This document shows, one piece after another, positions 35,670 to 45,794 of a stretch of 64,000 nucleotides of DNA. Source of the DNA: Mesorhizobium amorphae CCNWGS0123 (GTDB lineage Bacteria > Pseudomonadota > Alphaproteobacteria > Rhizobiales > Rhizobiaceae); NCBI RefSeq assembly GCF_001686985.1, contig NZ_CP015318.1:1920001-1984000 (forward strand). Reading direction: 5' to 3'. The notes below the pieces were generated by a model, which was not told the origin of the DNA, made no database searches, and saw only the letters and a list, made by a program, of their open reading frames with translations. Made by a program: the position numbers and the translations under genes. Position 1 is the first letter of the stretch; each line of letters opens with the position of its first letter.

Positions 35670-37106
35670 TCAGACGTTGAGCAGCAGATACTCCCGCTCC
35701 CACGGGCTGATCACTTCCATGAAGGTCTCGAATTCCGCCCGCTTGATCGCCGCATACGTTGCGGTGAACGACTTGCCGAGGAGCGCACCGAGCTCCTCGT
35801 CCGCCTCGAACAGGTCGACGGCCTCGAGCAGGCTGCGCGGCAGGTCGATCTCGGCCGCGTTCGCGGTGGTCAGCACCGGCGGCTCGGCCTTGACCTTGTT
35901 GATCATGCCGATCAGCCCGCAGGCGAGCGACGCAGCGAGCGCCAGGTAGGGATTGGCGTCGGACGAGGGGATGCGATTTTCGACGCGCCGCGCCGCCGGG
36001 TCCGAGCGCGGCACGCGGAAGGCCGTGGTGCGATTGTCGTAGCCCCATTTGTTGTTGACCGGCGCCGAGGCCGCCTGCGTCAGCCGGCGGTAGGAATTCA
36101 CATAGGGCGCGAACATCACCAGCGCGTTCGGCACATGCTTCTGCATGCCGCCGATGAAGTGGAAGAAATCGTCCGTTTCCGAACCGTCCTCGGCCGAAAA
36201 CACATTCCTGCCGGTCTTCTTGTCGATGATCGACTGGTGGATATGCATAGCCGAGCCGGGCTGGCCCTGGATCGGTTTGGCCATGAAGGTGGCATAGATC
36301 TCGTGCTTTAGCGCCGCCTCGCGGATGGTGCGCTTGAACATGAACACCTGGTCGGCGAGCTCGATCGGATCGCCGTGGCGCAAATTGATCTCGAGCTGGC
36401 CGGCGCCCTCCTCGTGGATCAGCGTGTCGATCTCCAGGCCTTGGCCTTCGGAGAAATGGTAGATGTCGTCGATCAACTCGTCGAACTCGTTGACGCCGGC
36501 GATCGAATAGCCGGCGCCGCCGCCGATCGGCCGCCCCGAACGCCCGACCGGCGGCGTCAGCGGATAGTCCGGATCGGGATTCTTGCGCACCAGGTAGAAT
36601 TCGATCTCGGGCGCCACCACCGGCTTCAGGCCGCGCTTGTCATAGGCCGCGAGCACGCGCTTCAGCACATTGCGCGGCGTGAATTCGACCGAGCGGCCGT
36701 CCTGATGGACGAGGTCGCAGATCACCGCGGCCGTCGGATCCTCTTCCCAAGGCACCACGGTCAGTGTCGAAAGGTCGGGCATCAGCTTGAGGTCGCCGTC
36801 GTCCTCCGGATAGTGGAAGCCGTTGCCGTCCTCCGGGTAACCGCCGGAAATCGTCGTCATGAACACCGCCGAAGGCAGCGCCAGCGAGGTGTTGGAGGTG
36901 AACTTCTTCGACGGCATCATCTTGCCGCGGGCGACGCCGGCCTGGTCCGGGGTGATGCATTCGATGTCTTCGATGCCGCGCCATTCCAGCCAGGCGCTGA
37001 CTTCCTTCCAGTTCTTGACGCCACGTTGGTTTTTCACAAAGGCAGGCGTACGGACACGTCCTCCGCGGCTCGACGGACGGACTTCCTTTTTCGCAGGCGG
37101 CATCAT
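35670..37106 (-). CDS. Glutamine synthetase family protein (gamma-glutamylputrescine synthetase-like)
   Basis: The 478-residue protein has the glutamine synthetase fold with the ATP/glutamate-site segments APEIEFYLV, EEGAGQLEINLRHGDPI and KPIQGQPGSAMHIHQSI. NNKWGYDNRTTAFRVP and RVENRIPSSDANPYLALAASLACG complete the active site. The substitution pattern around the ammonium pocket and the adjoining PuuB-like gene place it with PuuA/GlnA3-type enzymes that glutamylate amines rather than with biosynthetic GlnA. The N-terminus carries a basic 25-residue extension. First gene of a leftward two-gene operon; divergent from the HAD phosphatase. Confidence 0.86.
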   Translation of the reverse strand: MMPPAKKEVRPSSRGGRVRTPAFVKNQRGVKNWKEVSAWLEWRGIEDIECITPDQAGVARGKMMPSKKFTSNTSLALPSAVFMTTISGGYPEDGNGFHYPEDDGDLKLMPDLSTLTVVPWEEDPTAAVICDLVHQDGRSVEFTPRNVLKRVLAAYDKRGLKPVVAPEIEFYLVRKNPDPDYPLTPPVGRSGRPIGGGAGYSIAGVNEFDELIDDIYHFSEGQGLEIDTLIHEEGAGQLEINLRHGDPIELADQVFMFKRTIREAALKHEIYATFMAKPIQGQPGSAMHIHQSIIDKKTGRNVFSAEDGSETDDFFHFIGGMQKHVPNALVMFAPYVNSYRRLTQAASAPVNNKWGYDNRTTAFRVPRSDPAARRVENRIPSSDANPYLALAASLACGLIGMINKVKAEPPVLTTANAAEIDLPRSLLEAVDLFEADEELGALLGKSFTATYAAIKRAEFETFMEVISPWEREYLLLNV

Positions 37107-37263
37107 TCACCAGATTGGGTTGCGGATTGCCGAGTATAGCCGTGGCCGGCGATGGAAGGGAAGGGGAGCCGGTTGCCGTACGCCCCGCCAGTTGAAAATC
37201 GCTGCAGGCAGCTTAGGTTTTGGCCACCCGCAGACTCGGGCGGTCCGAGGTGAAAGGTGTCGA

Positions 37264-37980
37264 ATGCAAGACAGGCCAAAACTGACGACAATCGGCTTCG
37301 ATGCCGACGACACGCTGTGGCAGAACGAGCAGTTCTTCCGCATGACCGAGAAGCGCTTCGCCGGGCTGCTCTCCGATCATGGCGAGCCGGAACACATTTC
37401 GGCAAGATTGCTGGAGGCCGAAAGGCGCAACCTTGGCGTCTACGGTTTCGGCATCAAGGGGTTCACCCTGTCGATGATCGAGACGGCGATCGAAATCACC
37501 GAGGGTCGCGTGCCGGCGCCCGTCATCGCTGAAATCCTCGCCGCCGGCCGTGAGATGCTGAGCCACCCGATCGAGCCGCTTCCCCATGCGCGCGAGACGG
37601 TGGAGAGGCTCGCCGGCGCCTATCGCCTAGTGCTGATCACCAAGGGCGATCTCTTCGACCAGGAGCGCAAGCTGGCGCAATCGGGCCTGGGCGATCTGTT
37701 CGACGCCGTCGAGATCGTCAGCGACAAGAGCGCCGCCACCTACACCAGGATCTTCGGCCGTCATGGCGACGGGCCCGAGAAGAGCATGATGGTTGGCAAC
37801 TCGCTCAAGTCCGATGTGGTGCCGGCCATCGAGGCCGGCAGCTGGGGCATCCACGTGCCGCATGAATTGACCTGGGTGCTCGAACATGTCGAGCCGCCGT
37901 CGGCCGCGCCGCGCTTTCGCCAGATCGCCGATCTCGGCGAACTGCCCGCTCTGGTGGAGAGCATCACGACACCAGGCTGA
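37264..37980 (+). CDS. HAD-superfamily hydrolase
   Basis: The 238-residue protein has HAD motif I FDADDTLWQ (nucleophile Asp near residue 13), motif II LITKGD, a motif III Lys in LFDAVEIVSDK and motif IV GNSLKSDVVPAIEAG. It is a cytoplasmic phosphatase of the YjjG/Gph-like type with an alpha-helical cap in residues 18-90. The ATG at 37264 is preceded by GAAAGGTG. Divergent from the PuuA-like gene; a shared role is possible but not shown. Substrate unknown. Confidence 0.84.
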   Translation: MQDRPKLTTIGFDADDTLWQNEQFFRMTEKRFAGLLSDHGEPEHISARLLEAERRNLGVYGFGIKGFTLSMIETAIEITEGRVPAPVIAEILAAGREMLSHPIEPLPHARETVERLAGAYRLVLITKGDLFDQERKLAQSGLGDLFDAVEIVSDKSAATYTRIFGRHGDGPEKSMMVGNSLKSDVVPAIEAGSWGIHVPHELTWVLEHVEPPSAAPRFRQIADLGELPALVESITTPG

Positions 37981-37987
37981 TGACATC

Positions 37988-38007
37988 GCGGCCATTGAAC
38001 CGGCCGC
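37988..38007. terminator. Possible bidirectional hairpin between convergent HAD and receiver genes
   Basis: GCGGCC (37988-37993) and GGCCGC (38002-38007) form a 6-bp GC stem with an 8-nt loop in the 42-bp gap between convergent stop codons. There is no clear T-run, so termination efficiency is doubtful. Confidence 0.35.
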
Positions 38008-38022
38008 CGAAAATTCAAGCCG

Positions 38023-38502
38023 TCAGCTACGGCACAATCCGATCAACCGGTCGATCACCGGTTGTAGCCTTTCGGGTGTGATCGGCTTGGCGACCACGAC
38101 ATCGATCACGCTCGACAGGCCGAGGCTCTCGGGCGTGCCATTCCTGGTTGAAAGCAGGATCACCGAGGGTAGTGCCCTGCCCGAGATCCGCCGCAGCGCG
38201 TCGATGCCGGCCAGCAGCGTGTCGCAGTCCTTGTTGTCGGCTCCGCCGTCCAGCACGATCGCGCCGGGGATGAGGGAACGCAGCGCCTTTGCCGCCGTCT
38301 CGGGCGACTCCGAGATCGGCTTGAGCCCGGATTTCTCGACGATTTTCGAAACCACGACCCGGTTGATCGGTGATTTCCCAACGACGAGCACCTGTGAGAA
38401 GTCCGTTACCATCTCGATGCTCGCGCCGCGTTCCGACAGATCGAGGTGTTTTACAGTCCTGGTCTCGCGATTCAAAGGGGACATGGGCGGGCGGGCACTC
38501 AT
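38023..38502 (-). CDS. Stand-alone response-regulator receiver-like protein
   Basis: The protein is about 159 residues from the ATG at 38502. After a 35-residue N-terminal segment it has the receiver fold (QVLVVGKSPINRVVVSKIVEKSG; PGAIVLDGGADNKDCDTL; PSVILLSTR; VDVVVAKPITPERLQPVID). The putative phosphoacceptor Asp is in IVLDGG and the switch Thr/Ser and Lys (VAKPI) positions are kept. The acidic pair expected in the first loop is replaced (VVGKSP), so phosphorylation may be impaired. There is no output domain. A partner kinase is not adjacent. Confidence 0.7.
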   Translation of the reverse strand: MSARPPMSPLNRETRTVKHLDLSERGASIEMVTDFSQVLVVGKSPINRVVVSKIVEKSGLKPISESPETAAKALRSLIPGAIVLDGGADNKDCDTLLAGIDALRRISGRALPSVILLSTRNGTPESLGLSSVIDVVVAKPITPERLQPVIDRLIGLCRS

Positions 38503-38728
38503 CTCTGTTTCAATGCAGGGTTGAAACCTGCGGCACAAATGGCGTGAGATCAATGCCGGTGTCAAGCTGAAATGGCAGGCGTCTACAATATTGCAAGAAA
38601 AGCTAAAATTTAGTGCAAGTTCTATTCCTGGCAGTAGTGCTGGAACGAAAGTCGCCCGCGCGTAACCGCGCGGGCGAGACTGCGTTCGACCAAGCACGCC
38701 CGCGAAGCGAGCGCGCTGTGGAATCTGG

Positions 38729-38971
38729 TCAGCCGTGGCTCTGCTGGGTGACGATCACCGGGATCAACAGGTCGCCCCAATTGCCGTCGCCGCCATGGTG
38801 CCGTGCCGAGCGCACGAGCTCGACCGAGACGCCGGCTTCGACCGCCTTCATCACCGACTGATTGAGCCTGTGCAAATCATTGGCCAGCATGCGGATGGTC
38901 GCCTGCTGGTCGACGCTCATCGTGGTCGACTGTTCTTCAGCTCGTTCCTTGACGCGGCTTATTGATGCCAT
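38729..38971 (-). CDS. Small conserved-looking protein downstream of aceA, function unknown
   Basis: The 80-residue protein begins MASISRVKERAEEQSTTMSV and contains a hydrophilic helix (IRMLANDLHRLNQSVMKAVEAG), then a His/Gly-rich turn and GDLLIPVIV. It has a strong ribosome binding site (AAGGAG, 7 nt before the ATG) and lies 56 bp downstream of isocitrate lyase on the same strand, so it is probably co-expressed with aceA. There is no signal peptide or membrane segment. I do not recognise a domain. Confidence 0.72.
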   Translation of the reverse strand: MASISRVKERAEEQSTTMSVDQQATIRMLANDLHRLNQSVMKAVEAGVSVELVRSARHHGGDGNWGDLLIPVIVTQQSHG

Positions 38972-39027
38972 TGGTCTTCTCCTTGTTCCTTGCCCTCTCG
39001 GGCGCTTCCTCTGGTTGTTTTGCCTTG

Positions 39028-40317
<1,290 letters not shown>

Positions 40318-40563
40318 TGGTCACTCCAAATCGTCAGATGCTGGTTTCGAAACGTCGCGTCATGAAGGTTATAGCGCCGTCTGTGTGTGACATCATTTAC
40401 ATTGCAGCGCGAAACATGCGAGGGAAACCGCCGTCATGAGCGAAAAATAAGAGAAAACCTGTGTTGTGTTTGACTGACGGTCGCTGTAAATTTGTCATGA
40501 TTGTAAAAGTGAGATGCGCCGCCTATCGCGCTGTGTTTGTGTAAATTCTGTCAAGGACAGTCG
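40318..40563. promoter_or_regulatory. aceA/ramB-like divergent control region with repeated TGTAAA boxes
   Basis: Four copies of TGTAAA are seen: TGTAAATT at 40485-40492, TGTAAAAG at 40502-40509, TGTAAATT at 40540-40547, and one in reverse orientation (TTTACA, 40396-40401). The last forward copy ends 17 bp before the regulator's start codon. Their clustering in 152 bp between aceA and a RamB-type gene makes them candidate sites for autoregulation and aceA control. Confidence 0.5.
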
Positions 40564-42012
40564 ATGGCTGACCAGAAAATCTTCGCCGGGCCGCGCATCC
40601 GCCGCATCCGCAACGCCAAGGGCCTGACCCAGACGGCGATGGCAGAAGGGCTTGGCATCTCGCCGTCCTATCTCAACCTCATCGAGCGCAACCAGCGGCC
40701 GCTGACGGTCCAGCTGATCCTCAGGCTGGCATCCGTCTACAAGGTCGATCCGCATGAATTGCAGGGCGAGGCGAGGGGATCGATATCGGCCTTGAAGGAA
40801 GTGTTCGGCGATCCGCTGCTTTCAGGCGAACTGCCCGGCGACCAGGAATTGATCGAGCTGGCCGAGGCCGCCCCCAACGCCTCGGCCGCGATGATCAAGC
40901 TTTTCCGCGCCTATCGCGAGCAGGCCGAGCGGCTTTCCGATCTCAGCGAACTTCTGGCGCGCGAAGGCCGGTCCACCGCGCTTTCCGGCGCCCGTCTTCC
41001 GGTCGACGAAGTGCACGAGATTTTCGAGCGCCGGCCGAACCACTTTTCCGCGCTCGAGGAGGAGGCCGAGGCCTTCACTGCGTTGCTCGATCCGGGCGAC
41101 GACCTGTTCGGCGCGCTGAAGGCCTGGCTGAGGCGCGAATACGGCATCGTGGTCAAGGTGCTGCCGGTCGCCACCATGCCGAACTGGCGGCGCCGCTACG
41201 ATCGCCATTCGCAGCGCCTGTTCCTGTCCGAGCGGCTGTCGCCATTCGACCAGTTGCGCGAGGTGGCGATGGAGGCTTGCCTGATCCGCATGACGGTCGC
41301 GGTCGCCGGCGAGATCCAGTCGCTGAAGCTGACCACCGACGAGGCCCGAAGGCTCGCTCGTTTCGAACTCGGCCGCTATGCTGCCCACGCCTTGATGATG
41401 CCCTATCAGGCCTTCCATTCGGCGGCGGTGCGCGCCCGCTACGACGTCGACGTTTTGCGCTCGCGCTTCGGTGTGTCCTTCGAACAGGCGGCGAACCGGC
41501 TGACCATGCTGCAGCGGCCGGGTGCGCAGGGCGTCCCGTTCTTCATGCTCGAGGTCGACAACGCCGGTAACCGCTTCCGCAAGGCGGGCAGCCAGGGCTT
41601 TCCGCAGAGCCGTTTCGGCGGCGGCTGCCCAAAGCTTCCCGTCCACGCCGCCTTCACGCTGCCGGGCCAGATCCTTGTCGAGGCGGTGGAGATGCCCGAT
41701 GGCGCCGAATTCCTCTGCATCGCCCGCACGCTGGAAGGTCCGCAAGGCTCGTTCTCGGAACGCCCGCGACGCACCGCCCTGCTCCTGGCCTGCGACATCG
41801 GCTTTCGCGACGAGATCGTCTATGGCGCGGCCCTTCCGGGGCCGGCCGCAAGCGGCAAGGCCGGACAGGGCCATGCCCCGGCCACGCCGGTCGGCCCTGC
41901 CTGCCGGCTCTGCGAACGCATCGGCTGCCTGGCCCGCGCCGAGCCGCCGGTGACACGCCCGCTCGGCCTCGACGAGATGGTGACCGGATTGAGCGCTTTC
42001 GATTTTCAGTGA
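40564..42012 (+). CDS. XRE-family short-chain fatty acid/glyoxylate regulator (RamB/ScfR-like)
   Basis: The 482-residue protein has an N-terminal Cro/CI-type HTH (about 9-64, LTQTAMAEGLGISPSYLNLIERNQRPL). An IrrE/ImmA-like (DUF955) region follows (about 170-280), then a C-terminal DUF2083 domain with a Cys-rich segment (GPACRLCERIGCLARAE). This is the layout of RamB of Corynebacterium and Paracoccus, regulators of isocitrate lyase and acetate metabolism. Divergence from aceA strongly supports the same job here. The ATG at 40564 is preceded by AAGGACAG. Confidence 0.9.
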   Translation: MADQKIFAGPRIRRIRNAKGLTQTAMAEGLGISPSYLNLIERNQRPLTVQLILRLASVYKVDPHELQGEARGSISALKEVFGDPLLSGELPGDQELIELAEAAPNASAAMIKLFRAYREQAERLSDLSELLAREGRSTALSGARLPVDEVHEIFERRPNHFSALEEEAEAFTALLDPGDDLFGALKAWLRREYGIVVKVLPVATMPNWRRRYDRHSQRLFLSERLSPFDQLREVAMEACLIRMTVAVAGEIQSLKLTTDEARRLARFELGRYAAHALMMPYQAFHSAAVRARYDVDVLRSRFGVSFEQAANRLTMLQRPGAQGVPFFMLEVDNAGNRFRKAGSQGFPQSRFGGGCPKLPVHAAFTLPGQILVEAVEMPDGAEFLCIARTLEGPQGSFSERPRRTALLLACDIGFRDEIVYGAALPGPAASGKAGQGHAPATPVGPACRLCERIGCLARAEPPVTRPLGLDEMVTGLSAFDFQ

Positions 42013-42159
42013 GGCGGTTCGCGACGGCATTTCCGTTGTCATAACCGCCGCCATTCGGTGGACCTCGCCCGACCTTCGTCTTTGGCCTACGCAAATGAAG
42101 CACGTTTCTGTCGTCCATCGCGCATCGTGCCGCCCTGAAAATTGCCGACAGTCGCAACC

Positions 42160-43110
42160 ATGACCGATACCGCATCGCCAAGTGCCTCTTCGCCGGTCGC
42201 CTCGCCACGCGAGGAACGTATCGGCATGATTCTGGTGTTCCTGTCGGCGCTGATGTGGAGTTTTGGCGGCACCATCGCCCGGTTCATCGACATCACCGAC
42301 AACTGGACGATTGTATTCTGGCGTTCGGCCTGGGCCGCGGCCTTTCTCATCGCATTCATGGCCTGGCGCGACGGCTGGCGCGGTATGCTGAAATTGTTTC
42401 GCGACATGGGCCTGCCTGGCTTGGCCGTGGCCTTCTGCTTCGCCATCGCATCGACCTCGTTCATCGTCGCGTTGGCCCACACCACAGTCGCCAACATCCT
42501 GTTGATGCAGGCCGGCGTGCCGCTGCTGGCTGCGCTGCTTGCCTGGCTGCTGTTTCGCGAGCGGGTGACCAGGGCGACCTGGCTGGCAATCGCCGCCGTC
42601 ATTGCCGGCGTCGCCATCATGGTGTCGGAATCGCTTGGCGGCACCGTGTCTCCCATCGGCGACGGTCTGGCGCTGCTCATCGCCTGCGTGTTCTCGATCG
42701 CTACCGTCATCACCCGGCGCTTCGCCTATGTGCGCATGACGCCGGCGACCTGCCTTGGCACGATCCTGGCCGGCGCCTTCGCTGCGTCTCAGGCATCGGC
42801 ATTCGCCGTTTCCAGCCACGACATGGGTCTTCTGTTTGTCTTTGGCGTCATCAATCTCGGCGTCGGCCTTGTCTTCTTCGCCACCGGCGCCCGACTTGTT
42901 CCGGCAGCGATCGCCGCCCTGCTCGGCACCTTCGAGCCGATCCTTGGTCCGATCTGGGTCTGGCTTGTCCATTCCGAGGTGCCGTCGGCGCGCACCATCA
43001 TCGGCGGCACGGTCGTCGTCACGGCGCTGCTCGTTCATATCGGACTCGAGTTCAAGCGTCAGGCGCGACCCGAGCGGCCGGGCGTCACTGGCCTGCCCTC
43101 GCCTAATTGA
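42160..43110 (+). CDS. EamA/DMT-superfamily permease
   Basis: The 316-residue protein has ten predicted transmembrane helices in two EamA repeats. The first begins RIGMILVFLSALMWSFGGTIARF and the second GDGLALLIACVFSIATVITRR. Helix-end motifs ANILLMQAGVPLLAALLAWLLFRERVT and AALLGTFEPILGPIWVWLV are typical. Family members export amino acids, nucleosides or other metabolites; no substrate can be named. It lies 147 bp downstream of the RamB-like gene and shows no operon link to it. Confidence 0.85.
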   Translation: MTDTASPSASSPVASPREERIGMILVFLSALMWSFGGTIARFIDITDNWTIVFWRSAWAAAFLIAFMAWRDGWRGMLKLFRDMGLPGLAVAFCFAIASTSFIVALAHTTVANILLMQAGVPLLAALLAWLLFRERVTRATWLAIAAVIAGVAIMVSESLGGTVSPIGDGLALLIACVFSIATVITRRFAYVRMTPATCLGTILAGAFAASQASAFAVSSHDMGLLFVFGVINLGVGLVFFATGARLVPAAIAALLGTFEPILGPIWVWLVHSEVPSARTIIGGTVVVTALLVHIGLEFKRQARPERPGVTGLPSPN

Positions 43111-43471
43111 TGCGGCATCGATGCGGCGCGCGCGTTTGCCATTGACAATGGTGTTGCGGCGCGGGCACGTTGCGGCCACGGCAACAACAAGACAGGCGTA
43201 TCTTGCCAAGTGTCTCCGCCGGTCCGATCGGGACCGGACAACATCATCGTCTCCCTGCCCGCGCCGTGGCGAAAGCTTCTGACGGCGGCCAAACGCCCTC
43301 AAGATCCTGGCATGGGTACGCGAGCTCTCCATCCGATCGGACATCGAGCCAGGCCTGCTGCGCCAACTCTGGCTTGCCGCTCTCCGGCAAGCCCAACAAT
43401 CTGAAACAAAAGCCCGGCCGCGCGGACGTCGCGACGGACCTGCGATGGAACACTCACCAAAGGAGAATAGC
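43111..43471. promoter_or_regulatory. 361-bp non-coding gap upstream of the polyamine transporter operon
   Basis: No credible gene is seen; open frames here have atypical composition and no ribosome binding sites. It should contain the promoter of the potF-like operon. A short palindrome CCATTG-A-CAATGG lies near 43137-43149. Confidence 0.35.
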
Positions 43472-44569
43472 ATGATCCGCAAAGCGCTCTGGCTTTCGGC
43501 GACTTCGGCATTTTTGACACTTTTCACCATAGGCGCTCATGGCCAGGACCGCGTCGTCAACGTCTTCAACTGGTCCGACTATATCGACAGCTCGATCATC
43601 GACGACTTCACCAAGGAGACCGGCATCAAGGTTGTCTACGACACCTTCGATTCCAACGAGATCCTCGAAACCAAGCTCCTGGCCGGCGGCAGCGGCTATG
43701 ACGTCGTCGTGCCGAGCGGCAATTTCCTCGCCCGCCAGATCCAGGCTGGCGTGTTCCAGAAGCTCGACAAGTCGAAGCTGCCGAACATCTCTAACATGTG
43801 GGACACCGTTCTGGAACGGACCGCCAAATACGACCCCGGCAACGAATATTCGATCAACTACATGTGGGGCACCGTCGGCATCGGCTACAACATCAAGAAG
43901 GTGCAAGCCGCGCTCGGCACCGACAAGATCGACAGCTGGGACGCGTTCTTCAACCCGGAAAGCCTGGCCAAGCTGAAGGATTGCGGCGTCTATGTGCTGG
44001 ACTCGCCGGCCGACATCATCCCGGCGGCGCTGAAATATCTCGGCCTCGATCCGAACAGCACCTCGCCCGACGACATTGCCAAGGCCGAGGAGACACTGCT
44101 GAAGATCCGGCCCTACATCAGAAAATTCCATTCGTCCGAATACATCAACGCGCTCGCCAACGGCGACATTTGCCTGGCGGTCGGCTGGTCGGGCGACGTC
44201 TTCCAGGCCCGCAACCGCGCCGTCGAGGCCAAGCAAGGCGTCGAGATCGGCTATGCCGTGCCGAAGGAGGGCGCCCAGATGTGGTTCGACCAGATGGCGA
44301 TACCGGCCGATGCGCCGCATGTCGCCGAGGCGCTCGAATTCCTCAACTACATGATGAAGCCCGAAGTGATCGCCAAATCGTCGAACTATGTGCTGTACGC
44401 CAACGGCAACAAGGCCTCGCAGCAGTTCATCGACAAGGCGGTGCTCGAAGATCCGGCGATCTATCCGGATGCGGCGACCTTGGAGAAGCTCTATACCGTC
44501 CAGCCTTACGATCCAAAGACCCAGCGCCTCATCACGCGCACCTGGACCAAGATCGTCACCGGTCAGTAG
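43472..44569 (+). CDS. potF: Polyamine ABC transporter periplasmic binding protein
   Basis: The 365-residue protein has a signal peptide (IRKALWLSATSAFLTLFTIGAHG). It then begins as PotF/PotD proteins do: VVNVFNWSDYIDSSIIDDFTKETGI, followed by YDTFDSNEILETKLLAGGSGYDVVVPSG. YMWGTVGIGYN and LAVGWSGDVFQA line the polyamine pocket. The start at 43472 has AAGGAG 8 nt upstream. First gene of a rightward four-gene operon; a hairpin directly follows. Putrescine or spermidine is the likely ligand; the PuuA/PuuB-like genes 8 kb away fit putrescine use. Confidence 0.92.
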   Translation: MIRKALWLSATSAFLTLFTIGAHGQDRVVNVFNWSDYIDSSIIDDFTKETGIKVVYDTFDSNEILETKLLAGGSGYDVVVPSGNFLARQIQAGVFQKLDKSKLPNISNMWDTVLERTAKYDPGNEYSINYMWGTVGIGYNIKKVQAALGTDKIDSWDAFFNPESLAKLKDCGVYVLDSPADIIPAALKYLGLDPNSTSPDDIAKAEETLLKIRPYIRKFHSSEYINALANGDICLAVGWSGDVFQARNRAVEAKQGVEIGYAVPKEGAQMWFDQMAIPADAPHVAEALEFLNYMMKPEVIAKSSNYVLYANGNKASQQFIDKAVLEDPAIYPDAATLEKLYTVQPYDPKTQRLITRTWTKIVTGQ

Positions 44570-44581
44570 GCGATCAGACAC

Positions 44582-44617
44582 GACCCCGGCAGCCAGCTGC
44601 CGGGGTCAAATCTTTTT
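44582..44617 (+). terminator. Strong intra-operon hairpin between potF- and potG-like genes
   Basis: GACCCCGGCAG (44582-44592) and CTGCCGGGGTC (44597-44607) form a perfect 11-bp stem with loop CCAG, followed by AAATC and five T residues. It begins 12 bp after the potF stop and ends before the potG start at 44646. Such a structure may act as a partial terminator or protect the 3' end of the binding-protein transcript, giving more binding protein than membrane subunits. Confidence 0.8.
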
Positions 44618-44645
44618 CGGGGAAAGCAGCAGACGGAGTGGGGAT

Positions 44646-45785
44646 ATGAAATCGCTTGGCAGCATCCGCAGGGATTTCGCGCCATGGAATGATCCGAACG
44701 CCAAGCCGTATATCCAGTTTGACAATGTCACCAAGAAGTTCGGCGACTTCACCGCCGTCAACAATCTGTCGCTGACCATCTTCGAGCGCGAGTTCTTCGC
44801 GCTGCTCGGCGCGTCGGGCTGCGGAAAGTCGACGCTGCTCAGGATGCTTGCCGGTTTCGAGGAGCCGACCGCCGGCCGCATCCTGCTCGACGGCCAGGAT
44901 CTGCGCGGCATCCCGCCCTACCGCCGGCCGGTCAACATGATGTTCCAGTCCTATGCGCTGTTCCCGCACATGACGGTCGAGAACAACATCGCCTTCGGCC
45001 TCAAGCAGGACGGCATGCCGAAGCCCGAGATCGCCGCGCGCGTCGCCGAGATGCTGAAGCTGGTCAAGCTCGAGCAGTTCGCCAAGCGCAAGCCGCACCA
45101 ATTGTCGGGCGGCCAGCGCCAGCGCGTGGCGCTCGCCCGCTCGGTCGCCAAGCGACCCAAGGTGCTGCTGCTCGACGAGCCGCTCGGTGCGCTGGACAAG
45201 AAGCTGCGCGAGGAAACGCAGTTCGAGCTGATGGACCTGCAGCAGAAGCTTGGTCTGACCTTCGTCGTCGTCACCCACGACCAGGAAGAGGCGATGACCA
45301 TGGCCGATCGCATCGCCATCCTCGACAAGGGCGAGGTGATGCAGGTGGCGACGCCGCCTGAAGTCTACGAGGCGCCTGCCTCGCGCTTTGTCGCCCACTT
45401 CGTCGGCAACGTGAACATGTTCGAAGGCAAGGTTGCCGAGCGGACGGCGCAGACGACGCGTATCGCGGGTGCCACCGGAGCCCAGATCGTCGTCGAGAAC
45501 GCCGGCGATGCCGCGGCCGGCGCCGACATCGTCTTCGCCATCAGGCCGGAGAAGATCAGGATTTCGTCGAGGAAGCCCGCCGACGCGGTCAATGCGCTCG
45601 AAGGCGAAGTCTACGACATCGCCTATCTCGGCGACATGACCGTCTATCACGTCAGGCTGGACGACGGACAGATGGTGCGGGCGAGCACGATGAATGCGGC
45701 GCGCGTCACCGATGATCCGTTGAGCTGGAACGACCGCGCCTGGGTTTCTTTCCGGTCAGATGCCGGCGTCGTGCTTACACGGTAG
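44646..45785 (+). CDS. potG: Polyamine ABC transporter ATP-binding protein
   Basis: The 379-residue protein has Walker A LLGASGCGKSTLLRML (near residue 60), the Q-loop in MMFQSYALFPHMTV, signature LSGGQRQRVALARS and Walker B VLLLDEPLGALD. The H-loop VVTHDQEEAMTM and a C-terminal TOBE-like domain (about residues 280-379) are also present. An N-terminal extension (DFAPWNDPNAKPYIQF) is typical of PotG rather than PotA. It energises the PotH/PotI-like permease encoded next. Confidence 0.93.
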   Translation: MKSLGSIRRDFAPWNDPNAKPYIQFDNVTKKFGDFTAVNNLSLTIFEREFFALLGASGCGKSTLLRMLAGFEEPTAGRILLDGQDLRGIPPYRRPVNMMFQSYALFPHMTVENNIAFGLKQDGMPKPEIAARVAEMLKLVKLEQFAKRKPHQLSGGQRQRVALARSVAKRPKVLLLDEPLGALDKKLREETQFELMDLQQKLGLTFVVVTHDQEEAMTMADRIAILDKGEVMQVATPPEVYEAPASRFVAHFVGNVNMFEGKVAERTAQTTRIAGATGAQIVVENAGDAAAGADIVFAIRPEKIRISSRKPADAVNALEGEVYDIAYLGDMTVYHVRLDDGQMVRASTMNAARVTDDPLSWNDRAWVSFRSDAGVVLTR

Positions 45786-45794
45786 GGGGCGATC

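Noticed and set aside
38023..38697. A longer start for the receiver protein (224 residues)
   Set aside because: The extra 65 residues are Cys/Phe/Pro-rich and unlike the receiver fold; the ATG at 38502 gives a normal length.
43170..43475. A 101-codon open frame upstream of potF
   Set aside because: No ribosome binding site, low-complexity Arg/Ser/Gln composition, and overlap with the potF start region.
40822..43530. A 902-codon minus-strand open frame antisense to the RamB-like, EamA and potF regions
   Set aside because: It spans several real genes on the other strand, has biased Arg/Asp/Gly/Gln composition typical of antisense frames in GC-rich DNA, and matches no protein pattern.
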